A stretch of 64,000 bases of DNA from Brasenia schreberi. Lineage: Eukaryota; Streptophyta; Magnoliopsida; Nymphaeales; Cabombaceae. The notes below the pieces were generated by a model, which was given only the letters and a program-made list of their open reading frames with translations, did not search any database and was not told the DNA's origin. Location: the NCBI GenBank assembly GCA_036023115.1, contig JAYKKT010000088.1, forward strand, positions 4,387,501 to 4,451,500, given 5' to 3'. A program made the translations under genes and the position numbers. Of the stretch, positions 49,445 through 61,283 are shown piece after piece. The first letter of the stretch is position 1. Each line of letters starts with the position of its first letter.

Positions 49445-49627
49445 CTTATTTAGTAGCGGTTTAGAACCATTGGTTCCGATTCCGGTTTCAAGCATGTTTC
49501 TGAATACCATGAACTGGAACTGGAGTCTCTCCGATTTCGGTTATGATTCCATTCAATTCAAATCGTTGGACCGATTCCAAGCGGATCATATCTACGTATC
49601 TGTAAACAAGGGAACAGAAAGTATCCA
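48413..49627. other. Intergenic with GAACC-rich repeats and (TA)n
   Basis: 48838-48990 starts atagacatgaccagtttgaa and is GAACC-rich; 49445-49600 has the same texture. (TA)n fills 49373-49443. At 49285-49345 a SINE-like B-box (gagtcgaactcct) is visible on the minus strand. No gene is recognised. Confidence 0.45.
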
Positions 49628-50171
49628 AATTATACAGAGCAAACTTAAATGTAATACCTGTCAAGATAAGAGAGAGGGACCTGTATTTTCTTTTTTGCGG
49701 ACTCCACCGGCTATAGGTAGGCCAGCCCCCCTCCCCGTCCTTGTGGGATATATATAGTCTTTTTATTATATATAGTTATTTCATTGCATGTTTATATATA
49801 TAATATAGTTTTCGATTACATGTATGTATTAGTATATATAAGCTCCCCAGGGCCATATGCAATAATTGTTAATGTGGTGGAGTCGAGCAGTAAACAACGT
49901 GTTCTCACCTGCTCAACAATCACAATACCCCGCAGCTCCTATTTTTTAATCTCATTCATCTTTTCTTCCTAATAAACAATATAAAGAAAACACGCTTGAT
50001 TCCACAAACCTCACAACTCGTCTCTCTCACACAGGTCGGTGTTGGTTTGTTTTTAGTGGTAAGGTGGTCTGGTTTGGTTTTAGCGGTAAGATGGTGGTCT
50101 ATGGGGATTGGTGGTATTTGGAGGAAGTTTGGCAGCTTGCATATTCCTTTATAATTTTGCTGATATAGGGT

Positions 50172-50736
50172 TTTCTTTTCTTTGTTCAAGTGAAAGAGGG
50201 TGCTACAACATGCAGCAAGAAGCCCGGAAAACCGGTGGTGAGTTGGGGCTCAACCTGGTAGTCGTCTCCACGAGTTCTCCGTCGGGTTCCTACTAGAATC
50301 CAGCAGAGTCGCTCTCTCCAAACCTCAACAAGCTGGGCAAGTCGCCTCTGGACATGTCCGATGAGAAGGTACATACCTCGTGTTACGAGTCTTCTCCGAA
50401 TGAGACCAACCCCGATATGATGATCAGAAACCGGAACACGAGGTGGTGGAGGGCTCGAACAACCCACAGTCACCGATCATCACCAGACACAGCCCGAACG
50501 CCATGAGAGCGCATATTATGGAGATTGAGAACGGGAACGATATATTCGAATGCATTGCCATTTATTCCCGCCGGAGGAAGCGCGGCGTATGTGTGCTCAC
50601 CGGCTCCGGCAACCAGCCGCCCCCGGATCGGTGGTGACGCTACATGGCCGGTTTGAGATACTATCACCCTCCGGCTCCATTCTTCCCAGTGCGACAGGGC
50701 TGACCGTTTATCTTGCCGGCGATCAGGGACAGCAGG
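50172..50736 (+). pseudogene. AHL pseudogene, AT-hook deleted
   Basis: This is a decayed paralogue of the AHL gene at 59291. The leader and start region align (tagggttttcttttctttgt, gtgaaagagggtgctacaac). Then comes an in-frame TAG (50294-50296) where the intact gene has CGG, followed by several shifts. About 30 bp covering the AT-hook core RRPRGRP is lost at about 50449-50455: the copy runs ggtggtggagggctcgaaca. A second deletion, of about 30 bp, removes the [10 protein letters not shown] part of the PPC domain. Recognisable remains include [29 protein letters not shown] and [10 protein letters not shown]. The copy ends in a microsatellite before the PPC domain is complete. Confidence 0.9.
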
Positions 50737-50740
50737 ATTT

Positions 50741-50835
50741 CATATATGTATATACATATATATACATATACATATACATATATATGTATATGTATATATA
50801 TGTATATGTATATGTATATATATATATGTATATTT
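50741..50835. repeat. TATACA/TATGTA microsatellite
   Basis: Alternating tatacata and tatgtata units. It sits where the AHL pseudogene breaks off; duplicated 3' flank resumes near 50895. Confidence 0.9.
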
Positions 50836-51055
50836 ATGACCAGTTTGTTGATCTTCTGTGTTGTTACGGCCCGTGTGTCTTCTGCTTCTGTGTAGATTAA
50901 CTCATCATTTTGAGAACTAATTTAATCTTCGTCTCTAGCATACGTGTATCATCTGGATCGAGATGACCCTGATGACCATGTTAGGAATGTTCTCATTTAT
51001 ATCGAGTAATTTGTGATAGCAAGCTTGTGATTAATCGTGAAACTGAGTTATGCAT

Positions 51056-51521
51056 AACACATTGTGCAATCGTAATACCGACTTATGGCCATTCTCGGTA
51101 AGCATATCCACGAAAACATAAGATCAGCCATCTTACTGTTTTCGTAGATACGTTGCTCCAAGCGAAAAGCACACACAAGAAAATACAAGGAGGAAAGAGC
51201 CACGAAAATGAAAAGTGCTTTGCTATAAATACAGATCAAAGCACTTTAAGATAACCTCCTTGGAAAACTGTCGCAGCAAAGTTTGGGAACTAACCAACCA
51301 CCAGTTGGGATTTCTCAGGGCAGGTTCAACCATTGGGAAGGACACAAATGCTGATGACATTTGAAACATGCCTGAAGGTTCCTGTGCCACGTCCACACTT
51401 GCAACTTTGGCCGATAGATAATCTATACCCATTATTTTGTCCATTAAGGAGCATGTACCAGTTGTTTAGAGCACCAAGCAATATGGGAAGCATGCCTTAC
51501 AAAAATGGCCTCAGCTCCACC
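51056..51521. other. Coding-like but unrecognised DNA, left half
   Basis: Both strands hold ORFs with mixed composition (51333-51569 plus; 51223-51444 minus, with VASVDVAQEPSGMFQMSSAF). After removing the MITE at 51522-51688, the plus strand reads on through PYVVHYQKGSFGIDREPRHV and YPIEALQVNQLMVAEQRVAA to about 51850. I recognise no family and cannot choose the strand. It may be a gene relic. Confidence 0.3.
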
Positions 51522-51688
51522 CAGTGGCAGATCCGTGGGGTAGGGCGAACTATCTATTTGACTATTTGAAGTAGGGCAAGCTCTATATAATGGTCATAGA
51601 TTCAATCATACCCTATACTTTTTCATTGATTTTCTGAATTTCAGGTGGGGCGGCCGTTCCACCTCACCTCAATGTAGATCCGCCACTG
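51522..51688. mobile_element. hAT-type MITE with 8-bp target duplication
   Basis: Ends cagtggcagatcc and gtagatccgccactg. It is flanked by the exact 8-bp repeat gctccacc (51514-51521 and 51689-51696). It is 167 bp and non-coding, the same family as 338-445. It interrupts coding-like DNA. Confidence 0.88.
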
Positions 51689-51696
51689 GCTCCACC

Positions 51697-52088
51697 ATAT
51701 GTTGTCCATTACCAGAAGGGTTCATTTGGCATTGATAGGGAGCCAAGGCATGTTTACCCAATTGAAGCCCTGCAAGTGAATCAGTTAATGGTTGCCGAAC
51801 AAAGGGTAGCAGCGGCACTTGACTTAGACATTCTTGCCAAGATGATGCACTCTCAATTTGGTGTCAAATTAACCGCATTGTCATCCAACTTGCTGAAAAG
51901 CCATACTCATAATGGGTGGACACAATGTATCCTCTTCGTAGAGAATTCAACATTCCCAACTTCGCAACCTTTACAAGAGAAGATGATTAAGTCTAGTTTG
52001 AAACATATTAGGCGGTTTACAACACAATGTTTAGCATTTAGCTTATTCAAATGCGGTCCGAAATGGAAGTCATTCTATGAAATGTTTG

Positions 52089-52177
<89 letters not shown>

Positions 52178-52761
52178 GAATGACATTTGTGAAGACTGAC
52201 TAAAATCGCATCCACTGACAGTGGCCTTGTCTTCTCATCAAGGAAAACAAGGCCCATGTTTAAGGGATGCTGCCCTAAGGATCAGGGTCATGTCCTTGGG
52301 CGTAGCATAACTTTTTATATGTTCCTCTTGATACCATATGGATAAAAAAAGGTCAAGCTATGTCAATTCACTCTGCCCTTGGGGAGGTTCCCATATAAGG
52401 ACCAAAGAGGTTCAAAGGGTTCCTTGTTGTTCATTTCGTGATCACTACAGGGCGTTTGCATGACAAAGTTCCAGCCAAATTCCGTGGAACTCATGATTCT
52501 AGAACCACAATGGGCTAACAACGGGAGTGTGGCCGCACCGTCAGTTCGGCGTTTGGTTTTGTGGCGATACCTTATCGAAGTGTGAATGGAGGGTCGATTC
52601 AGTTCAAGGTTGGACTTTAACTTGCTGAGATCCTGCCTGGCTGCAATCGGACCAAGTTCAAAGCCCAATTCTGTTCATAACACTAAGCATACTTGTAACT
52701 GCTCTTCCCGTACTACATGCTCCAGTAACCACTGATGCTAGCAGGGACTCATCTCTCTCTC

Positions 52762-52796
<35 letters not shown>
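51697..52796. other. Coding-like relic, then (TA)n and unassigned DNA
   Basis: 51697-51850 continues the coding-like tract described at 51056. (TA)n fills 52090-52174. 52225-52345 is a repeat with an inverted relative at 56105-56235. 52751-52797 is a self-complementary (CT)n(TA)n(GA)n tract. Confidence 0.45.
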
Positions 52797-53045
52797 GTTA
52801 GTTCATGCACACTCATTTATTCTTAAAATTTTGTAAGGATTTCAACCATTTGATCGATGAGATTCACGGTTGAGATCTAAGTCAAAAGTATTACGTACCA
52901 CTTGAAAAAAGTATTAGTTTACCTTTCATTTTAAAATTTTAAATTTCAACTTCCAATCTTCAAGACAATTTGAAATCTTAAAGCTTTTTTAAGCATCTAA
53001 CCATGTGAATGTGTTACTAATTATATATAAAACCAGATTTTGTAT
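52797..53045. mobile_element. Microsatellite-bounded MITE, family A, copy 3
   Basis: It follows (CT)n(TA)n(GA)n at 52751-52797 and starts ggttagttcatgcacactca. It ends catgtgaatgtgttactaat followed by tatatat. The core is AT-rich and non-coding. Confidence 0.5.
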
Positions 53046-53096
53046 ACCTGTGCTACTCATAAGTACCCATGTCACTCCTTTGCTTTTTTAAAAAGT

Positions 53097-54025
53097 TATA
53101 AATATATCAACATTGGAAATATGGAGAGAAACATTAGAAAGCAAAGGCCTCCGACTTAATAGAACAAAGACAGAATATATGGAATGTAAGTTTGATCATT
53201 TGGTTACTTCAGAGGACATAGAAATTAAAATTGGCACACATTACATCCCCCAAAAGGAAAGTTTTAAATACTTAGGGTCAATTTTTCAGAGTTATGAAAG
53301 AATTGATAGAGATTTTACGCATAAAATTAATGTTGGTTGGTTAAAATGGAGAGGAGCATCAGGTATTCTTTGTGATAAGAAGATACCATTAAAGTTAAAA
53401 GGTAAATATTATAGAGCACCAATTAGGCCTGCCATGTTTTATGGTTATGAGTGTTGGGCAATTAATCATCAACATTAAAATTAATGTTGGTTGGTTAAAA
53501 TGGAGAGGAGCATCAGGTATTCTTTGTGATAAGAAGATACCATTAAAGTTAAAAGGTAAATATTATAGAGCACCAATTAGGCCTGCCATGTTTTATGGTT
53601 ATGAGTGTTGGGCAATTAATCATCAACATGTACAAAAGATGTCTGTGACGGAAATGAAGATGTTGAGATGGATGAGTGATCATACAAGAAAAGACCGTAT
53701 ACATAATGAGGTTATTATAAACAAATTAGGAGTGACATCAATAGAGGATAAAATGAGATAATATCGTTTAAGATGGTTTGGACATATAAAAAGAATATCA
53801 AAAGAAGAACCTGTAATAAGGTATGAAAAACTAAATTTGGAAAGTATTAAAAGAGGTAGAGGATGACCACAAAAGTGTTGGAAAGAAACAATAAAGAATG
53901 ATATAGCTTATTGTGAGTTAATTGCTAACATGGCACACGATAGAGATCTGTGGAAACAAAGAATCCATGTAGCCGACCCGTCTAGTATGGGAAAAGGCTT
54001 AGTTGTTGTTGTATAAGTATATCAA
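53097..54025 (+). mobile_element. RTE-type LINE, 5'-truncated, with target duplication and internal 154-bp duplication
   Basis: The element is 53111-54011 between tataaatatatcaa (53097-53110) and tataagtatatcaa (54012-54025), 13 of 14 identical. It starts at the RT thumb/linker (EIWRETLESKGLRLNRTKTE) and runs through the C-terminal domain to the tail gcttagttgttgttg. A 154-bp block is present twice in tandem (53322-53475 and 53476-53629) with no difference seen. The duplication is not a multiple of three and breaks the frame after WAINHQH. Confidence 0.9.
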
Positions 54026-54221
54026 AAATATAAAAAAAAACAATAAAGGAGATATGAATATATGTGCATATATATATATATATGTATGAAATGCTCTCCT
54101 CTACTTTTATAAGTATGAGTATAATAAGGCTGACTTTTTTCCGAACACTTCTAAATTTTTAAATGACACATGCACCCATAAAGCAAAAGAACATGCCAAT
54201 TTTCATGGTTATACATTGTGT

Positions 54222-54256
<35 letters not shown>

Positions 54257-55570
54257 TCAACAGTCAAAACAACATCACTATAGAGATATTAAAAGATCAC
54301 AAAAGTTAACAACTACACATGGCCAGGTAGTTGAAAATTGGCATTCTCTATAACAAGCAGGTTGATGTCTTGCGGAGGAGCTGACCGTACAACAAAATCC
54401 TCACAAAGGTAAGCATTTTGCTTTTTCTGCTTTTTAAGGAGGATGTCGATTTTTGGCTATGTGGCCTTGTATAGTTGCTAACTATATATGTATATATAGA
54501 GAGAGAATTATAATGACCACTCTCACATTAGCAATTCATTCATGCTCTTTACTTTTCAAATGCACTAACATAATGAGGTTGTTCTTTGTATTTTTCAAAT
54601 CTTTTGATAATTTTATAAATTACGATCACGCTCTCGAAAAGAAAGGGTTGGCATGGTAATGTTAAAGATCGGTGGTTTTCATATATATATATATGTGTGT
54701 GTGTGTGTGCACGCGTGTGCGTATATAACATCTTGACTCTTGAGGTTTAACAACTTTCTTTCATCCTAAACCATCAATACCATCTATGTTCGTCTAGACC
54801 ATTGGAGCATAAATGAGAGTCTAGCAACTATTATTCTTTCTTGAGATCTCTTTTCTCTCTCTTTATATATATGTGTGTAATAAGAATAATTAAATTCTTG
54901 TTCATACTAAACCATTCATGTTAATTTGGAATATTAGACTAGACTTAATGACCTAAATTTAAAAAATGAAAAGTGAAATTGCTTTGTGCCAAAAACAAAA
55001 GTACAAAGTACAACACAAACTCTTTTACTTTTTAGTTTTGAGATCTAAACAATACATCTCCCCAATACAATAGTGTACATATAAATAGTCTAAGGAGCCT
55101 TGCAACTCCAAAGAGAGAGAGAGAGAGAGAGAGGCACTTGTGTTTTGCTTTTGGATATACCATGCATCCAAGGAACCGTGTCGTGTTAGATCAGGCTCAA
55201 ACTGATATGTGCATACTGTAAATAACAATTAACAATATGTATCTGCATAGATATATATTAACGAATGATAAATATGTAAGTTATATATTAAACTCTTTAT
55301 CTTAAACTCGAACTCATCTTTTGTCCGATTACTACTATGAGCCCGTGTATGTACCCCATTATTAACAAGAGCATACGGTTTGACTTATCACAAATATATC
55401 CACATCCTAAGTACATCGTCAACAAGCCAAAACACAAAGTAATTCGACGAACTTTCAAAAGAATGTTAAAATAGCCCCACGGAATTGACTAGGCAATTTT
55501 TTTTTAAAGAAAAACTTTTCCATCTAACAAAATGTTGGATGACATATGTTATCTAATGATCCTAAGAGTT
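54026..55570. other. Intergenic with microsatellites
   Basis: (TA)n at 54228-54253 and 54680-54694, (GT)n at 54695-54709, (GA)n at 55111-55133. No gene is recognised. Confidence 0.5.
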
Positions 55571-55775
55571 ATATATATATATATATATGAAAATTAGATC
55601 CTGACCACCTCTAACAAAATTTAATTTTAATAAATATAAGGGTTCTAAAAAAGATGAAAAACAATATTATTATATTTATGTGTCCGAAAAGTAATTATTG
55701 AACATGAGTAGACAACATCAATAATAGACACGCCATGATCTAATTACTCTCTCTCTTTATATATATACACATGTT
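55571..55775. mobile_element. Microsatellite-bounded MITE, family C
   Basis: Left: (TA)n then gaaaattagatcctgaccac. Right: cgccatgatctaattactct then ctctctttatatatata. Reversed, the right end reads gagtaattagatcatggcg; both carry ttagatc.tg. The core is non-coding. Confidence 0.5.
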
Positions 55776-56387
55776 AAACAAGATTGACTAGCTAGGTACG
55801 GTTAGAAACCCTGTTAGATAATTTGCTAGCGTGATTATCTAGTTGTCACCGAGTGAACACAATTGAGAGGTTCTTTGGACTCATGGTTCTCTTTAGTCTG
55901 TGGTTTACAACATGGCCACACACGGACTTACGTGCGTGTCCATGTTGCTAAATGCCTCTTCCTGCTCCCTCAGGACCGCATGTTTGAAACGGGGCTCGAG
56001 TGGTAGGGCACGTCGAGTTTCGTAAGGGCCACTCACGCAAACACCCCCCTTAAGAGCACCTCCCCGGACCTAGTAAATTGGGCCTGGGTTAGTTGTCCCT
56101 CTTTGTCCTTGTGGTATCAAAAGGAGCATATGGAAAAAGGCTATGCAAGGCCCAATGAAATGACCCTCCATTATTGCACTGCTTTCTTAGACATGGGCCT
56201 TGTTTTCCTCCATGAAAAGACAAAATAATATTTTAAAATACAGAAATATATTCCCAAGAAAAATGCGTCGGACCCGGACAAACGAATACTATGTCAAGGT
56301 AATTTAGCCTAGCTTATACTACCTTATAGGCATGTGTGTTTCTATGTGTGTGTGACTATGTGTATGCCTATATATGTGCGTATGTAT
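55776..56387. other. Intergenic with a repeat related to 52.2 kb
   Basis: 56105-56235 matches 52225-52345 in inverted orientation (gggccttgttttcct, gtggtatcaaaaggagcata). A tRNA-like word, ggctcgagtggtagggcac, lies at 55997. No gene is recognised. Confidence 0.45.
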
Positions 56388-56620
56388 GTATAAATATAAT
56401 GATTGGATCATGTTTAGTATTCATGGTCTATCATTAATTTTCAAAGGTAAATGAATTTAATAATATTGTCTTTCATTCTCTTTCAAACAATTCAAAAAAA
56501 TTTAAAATTATATTCATATCATTCAAAAAACAGTAAATGAGCATGTTGAAAATTAACATGATCTAGTTTTCCTCTCTCTCTCTCTCTCCCTGTATATATA
56601 AGGAGAGAGAGAGAGAGTTT
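56388..56620. mobile_element. Microsatellite-bounded MITE, family C
   Basis: Left: atgattggatcatgtttagt. Right: ttaacatgatctagttttcc followed by (CT)n, tatatata and (GA)n (56574-56617). Reversed, the right end reads ggaaaactagatcatgttaa, an inverted match. Confidence 0.5.
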
Positions 56621-58718
<2,098 letters not shown>

Positions 58719-59111
58719 CGAAATTTTACACAGCAAAGTCAAATGTAATACTTGACATTAAACTAGTCATAAGAAAGAATAAGTGATTTGTTTAAGAAAA
58801 GTTGATGACAGCATAAGAATAATAGTTAGAAAAAGAGGGAGCTGTATTTTTCTTTGCGGACTCCACTAGCTATAGGCAATAATAATAGTTAATGTGGTGG
58901 GGAGTCGAGCAGGAAACAACGTGCTCTCACCTGCTCAACACTCACACTACCCCACAGCCCTTATCTTTTAATTGTCTTCTTAATAAACAATATAAAGAAA
59001 ACACGCTTGATTCCACAAATCTCACAACCCCACCCCTCCCCCTCTCTCTCTCTTAAATACCACCAATCCTCACAAACCACCTTATCACTAAAACCACACT
59101 AGCAAAGAGGA

Positions 59112-59119
59112 TATATAAA
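59112..59119 (+). promoter_or_regulatory. Likely TATA box of the AHL gene
   Basis: TATATAAA lies about 180 bp upstream of the expected start codon, followed by a (GA)-rich leader. This spacing would give a leader of about 150 nt. The pseudogene copy lacks this box because the matching region is rearranged. Confidence 0.5.
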
Positions 59120-59290
59120 ACGAGAGAGAGAGAGAAAGAGAGACTGATTTTCTTTTCACCTCTTGTTCGATCTCTCTACTCGTTTGATATTCCTGAGAGA
59201 CAGAAGAAGAAAAAGAAAGTGGTTTTGTTTTAGGGTTTTCTTTTCTTTGTTATTGTTCAAGTGAAAGAGGGTGCTACAACAGGAAGAAAG

Positions 59291-60187
59291 CTGGCGAACC
59301 GGTGGTGGAACGGTCCTGTGGGGCTTCCGGGTCTTAACCTGGCAGCCGTGACCACGAGTTCCCCGCCTGGTTCCTACCGGAATTCAGCAGAGTCGCTCTT
59401 TCCAAACCTCAACAAGCTGGACAAGTCGCCTCTGGCCATGTCCGATGAAAAGCTACCAGCCGCGGGTTCCGAGTCGTCTCCGAGGGAAACCAAGTCCGAT
59501 CCAGAGCATGATGATCAGAATTCGGGACAGGAAGTGGTGGAGGCCGGGTTCCGGCGACCCCGTGGCCGGCCAACAGGCTCGAAGAACAAGCCAAAGCCAC
59601 CTATAATCATCACCAGAGACAGCCCGAACGCCATGAGGACGCATATCATGGAGATCGGAAGCGGGAGCGACATAGCTGACAGCATTGCCATTTATGCCCG
59701 CCGGAGGCAGCGCGGCGTCTGTGTGCTCAGCGGCAACGGCACGGTTGCGAACGTCTCGCTCCTGCAACCAGCCTCGCCCGGATCGGTAGTTACGCTCCAT
59801 GGCCGGTTTGAGATACTATCACTCTCCGGCTCCTTTCTTCACGGGCCTGCACCACCGGGAGCAACGGGACTGACCGTCTATCTTGCCGGCGGTCAGGGAC
59901 AGATAGTCGGTGGCAGTGTTGCCGGCCCCCTAGTTGCCGCCGGGCCGGTCATGGTTGTGGCGGCAACGTTTTCAAGTGCCACTTACGAGAAATTGCCGCT
60001 CGAGGACGTCGACGGGGAGATGGGGGTTGCCGCTTCCGGTGTCAATGCATCACCTGGCTCAGGTGGTGGCTTAGGGGAGGGTTCTCCGCTTCCCATCTTC
60101 CACCTGCCACCTAACTTGATGAGTAATGGGCAGCTTAATCATGAAGCCTTGGCCGGATGGGCGCCTTCTCGGCCACCAGCGTACTAA
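59291..60187 (+). CDS. AT-hook motif nuclear-localised (AHL) protein, clade A, with CTG at the start position
   Basis: AHL proteins bind AT-rich DNA in the nucleus and repress growth and flowering genes as trimers. The product from 59291 would be 298 aa, a normal length. Order: N-terminal family block [13 protein letters not shown]; acidic linker; one type-I AT-hook [15 protein letters not shown] (about residues 88-102); PPC/DUF296 domain (about 105-235) starting [20 protein letters not shown] and containing [25 protein letters not shown] and [17 protein letters not shown]; Gly/Ser-rich tail with HEALAGW near the end. It is intronless, as in clade A, and closest by eye to AHL20/AHL22. The family's conserved first Met is here CTG (59291-59293) with A at -3 and G at +4. 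No ATG lies upstream in frame. The first in-frame ATG is 59438, which would give 249 aa and still keep the AT-hook and PPC domain. The protein is probably made, from one of these starts. Confidence 0.88.
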   Translation: MANRWWNGPVGLPGLNLAAVTTSSPPGSYRNSAESLFPNLNKLDKSPLAMSDEKLPAAGSESSPRETKSDPEHDDQNSGQEVVEAGFRRPRGRPTGSKNKPKPPIIITRDSPNAMRTHIMEIGSGSDIADSIAIYARRRQRGVCVLSGNGTVANVSLLQPASPGSVVTLHGRFEILSLSGSFLHGPAPPGATGLTVYLAGGQGQIVGGSVAGPLVAAGPVMVVAATFSSATYEKLPLEDVDGEMGVAASGVNASPGSGGGLGEGSPLPIFHLPPNLMSNGQLNHEALAGWAPSRPPAY

Positions 60188-60689
60188 GGGAAGAGAACGT
60201 ACAAAAGTGGGGGGAGTTACTCTTTAAATCTTCTTTCTCTTTTTCGTTTTCCTATTGTTATCTGCAGGGTTTTATATAAATATGACATATATATTCGAAG
60301 TTCTACAATCTTGCATAATCATTTTTATCGTTCGAATATTGAATTACTTTACTGATTGTTCCTATATCTTTTGTTACTTATTAACTGATTAGTTTTATTT
60401 TAGTCTCTAGCATACATGTGTATCATCTCAATCGAGATGAACATGAGATGTTCTCATTTACATCGAGTAATGGGTGATAGCAAGCTTATCAATCTTGAAA
60501 CTGAGATATGCAATAACAGATGCATTTAAAAGGAATGAAACCAGGGACAATGATTATTGTGATGGCCATGAAGTCAGTTGGGGTTTCAAGATTATGATGA
60601 TCTGAAACCAATATAAATATAAACGTAAATTTGAATAAGATATATATATATATATATATATATATAATTCTTTTATTTATTTATAAGAA
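60188..60689. other. AHL 3' flank with (TA)n
   Basis: Probable 3' UTR, then the end of the duplicated segment near 60515. (TA)n lies at 60641-60665. Confidence 0.5.
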
Positions 60690-61283
60690 GGGTTTTTGGT
60701 TTAGTAGAATGAAGATAAGTCTCTTGGTGTATGTTATTTGTGAATGACATTGTGTTAGTGGATGAGTCTAAGGAAAAAGTTAATAAGAAATCATAACAAT
60801 GGGATGAAACATTCGATATTAAAGGCATTACTTTAAGTAACATACATTAAAATTGACATGTATTGTATCCTTAGGTCAATTTTTATGGAGATTAATGTGC
60901 GTGGACTAAAATACAGAACTACATTAGGTATTGTTTGTGACAAAAAGATATTATCATACAAGAAAATATCTTAATTAGAAATAAATTAGGAGTAACACTA
61001 ATAAATGATAAAAAATAAAGAGAAATCATTTAAGATGGTTTGAATACATAAAAAGATGACCAAAAGAAGTCATGGTTAGAAGGTATGAAAAACTAGATAA
61101 GAAAAATGTTAAAACAAGAAAAGAAAGACAACAAGAGTATTGAAAGTAAACAATAAAGAAGTATCTAGCTTATGTTGAGTTAATTGTTAGCATAACACAT
61201 GATCGAAATCTATAGAAACAAAGAATTCATATAGCCAACTCTATTTAATATGAAAAAAAGGCTTAGCTGTTGTTGTATTTATG
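60690..61283 (+). mobile_element. RTE-type LINE, highly degraded 3' part
   Basis: Patches match the LINE in order: ttggtgtatgttatttgtga (RT active-site region, reading CMLFVNDIVLVDES), agtctaaggaaaaagttaat, taagatggtttgaa and the tail aggcttagctgttgttgtat. Many indels separate them. It is more decayed than the other copies and so probably older. Confidence 0.8.

Larger units (their letters stand above)
49628..51055 (+). repeat. Segmental duplication copy (partner 58722-60515)
   Basis: It shares flanking DNA with the intact AHL locus on both sides. Upstream words: ggactccac(c/t), aatgtggtgg, aacaatataaagaaaacacg, cttgattccacaaa. Downstream words: gtctctagcatac(g/a)tgt, atcgagatga, gttctcattta, atcgagtaat, gatagcaagctt. 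Both copies are in the same orientation, about 9 kb apart. A TA/TG microsatellite at 50741-50835 has replaced the 3' end of the gene. Confidence 0.85.
58722..60515 (+). repeat. Segmental duplication copy holding the intact AHL gene
   Basis: Partner of 49628-51055. It keeps the complete coding region, a TATA-like box and both flanks, so it is closer to the ancestral state in all respects except the start codon. Confidence 0.85.

Noticed and set aside
59261..59290. GTG at 59261 as the start of the AHL gene
   Set aside because: GTG is a bacterial-type start. The family's conserved N-terminus begins ten codons later, at the CTG.
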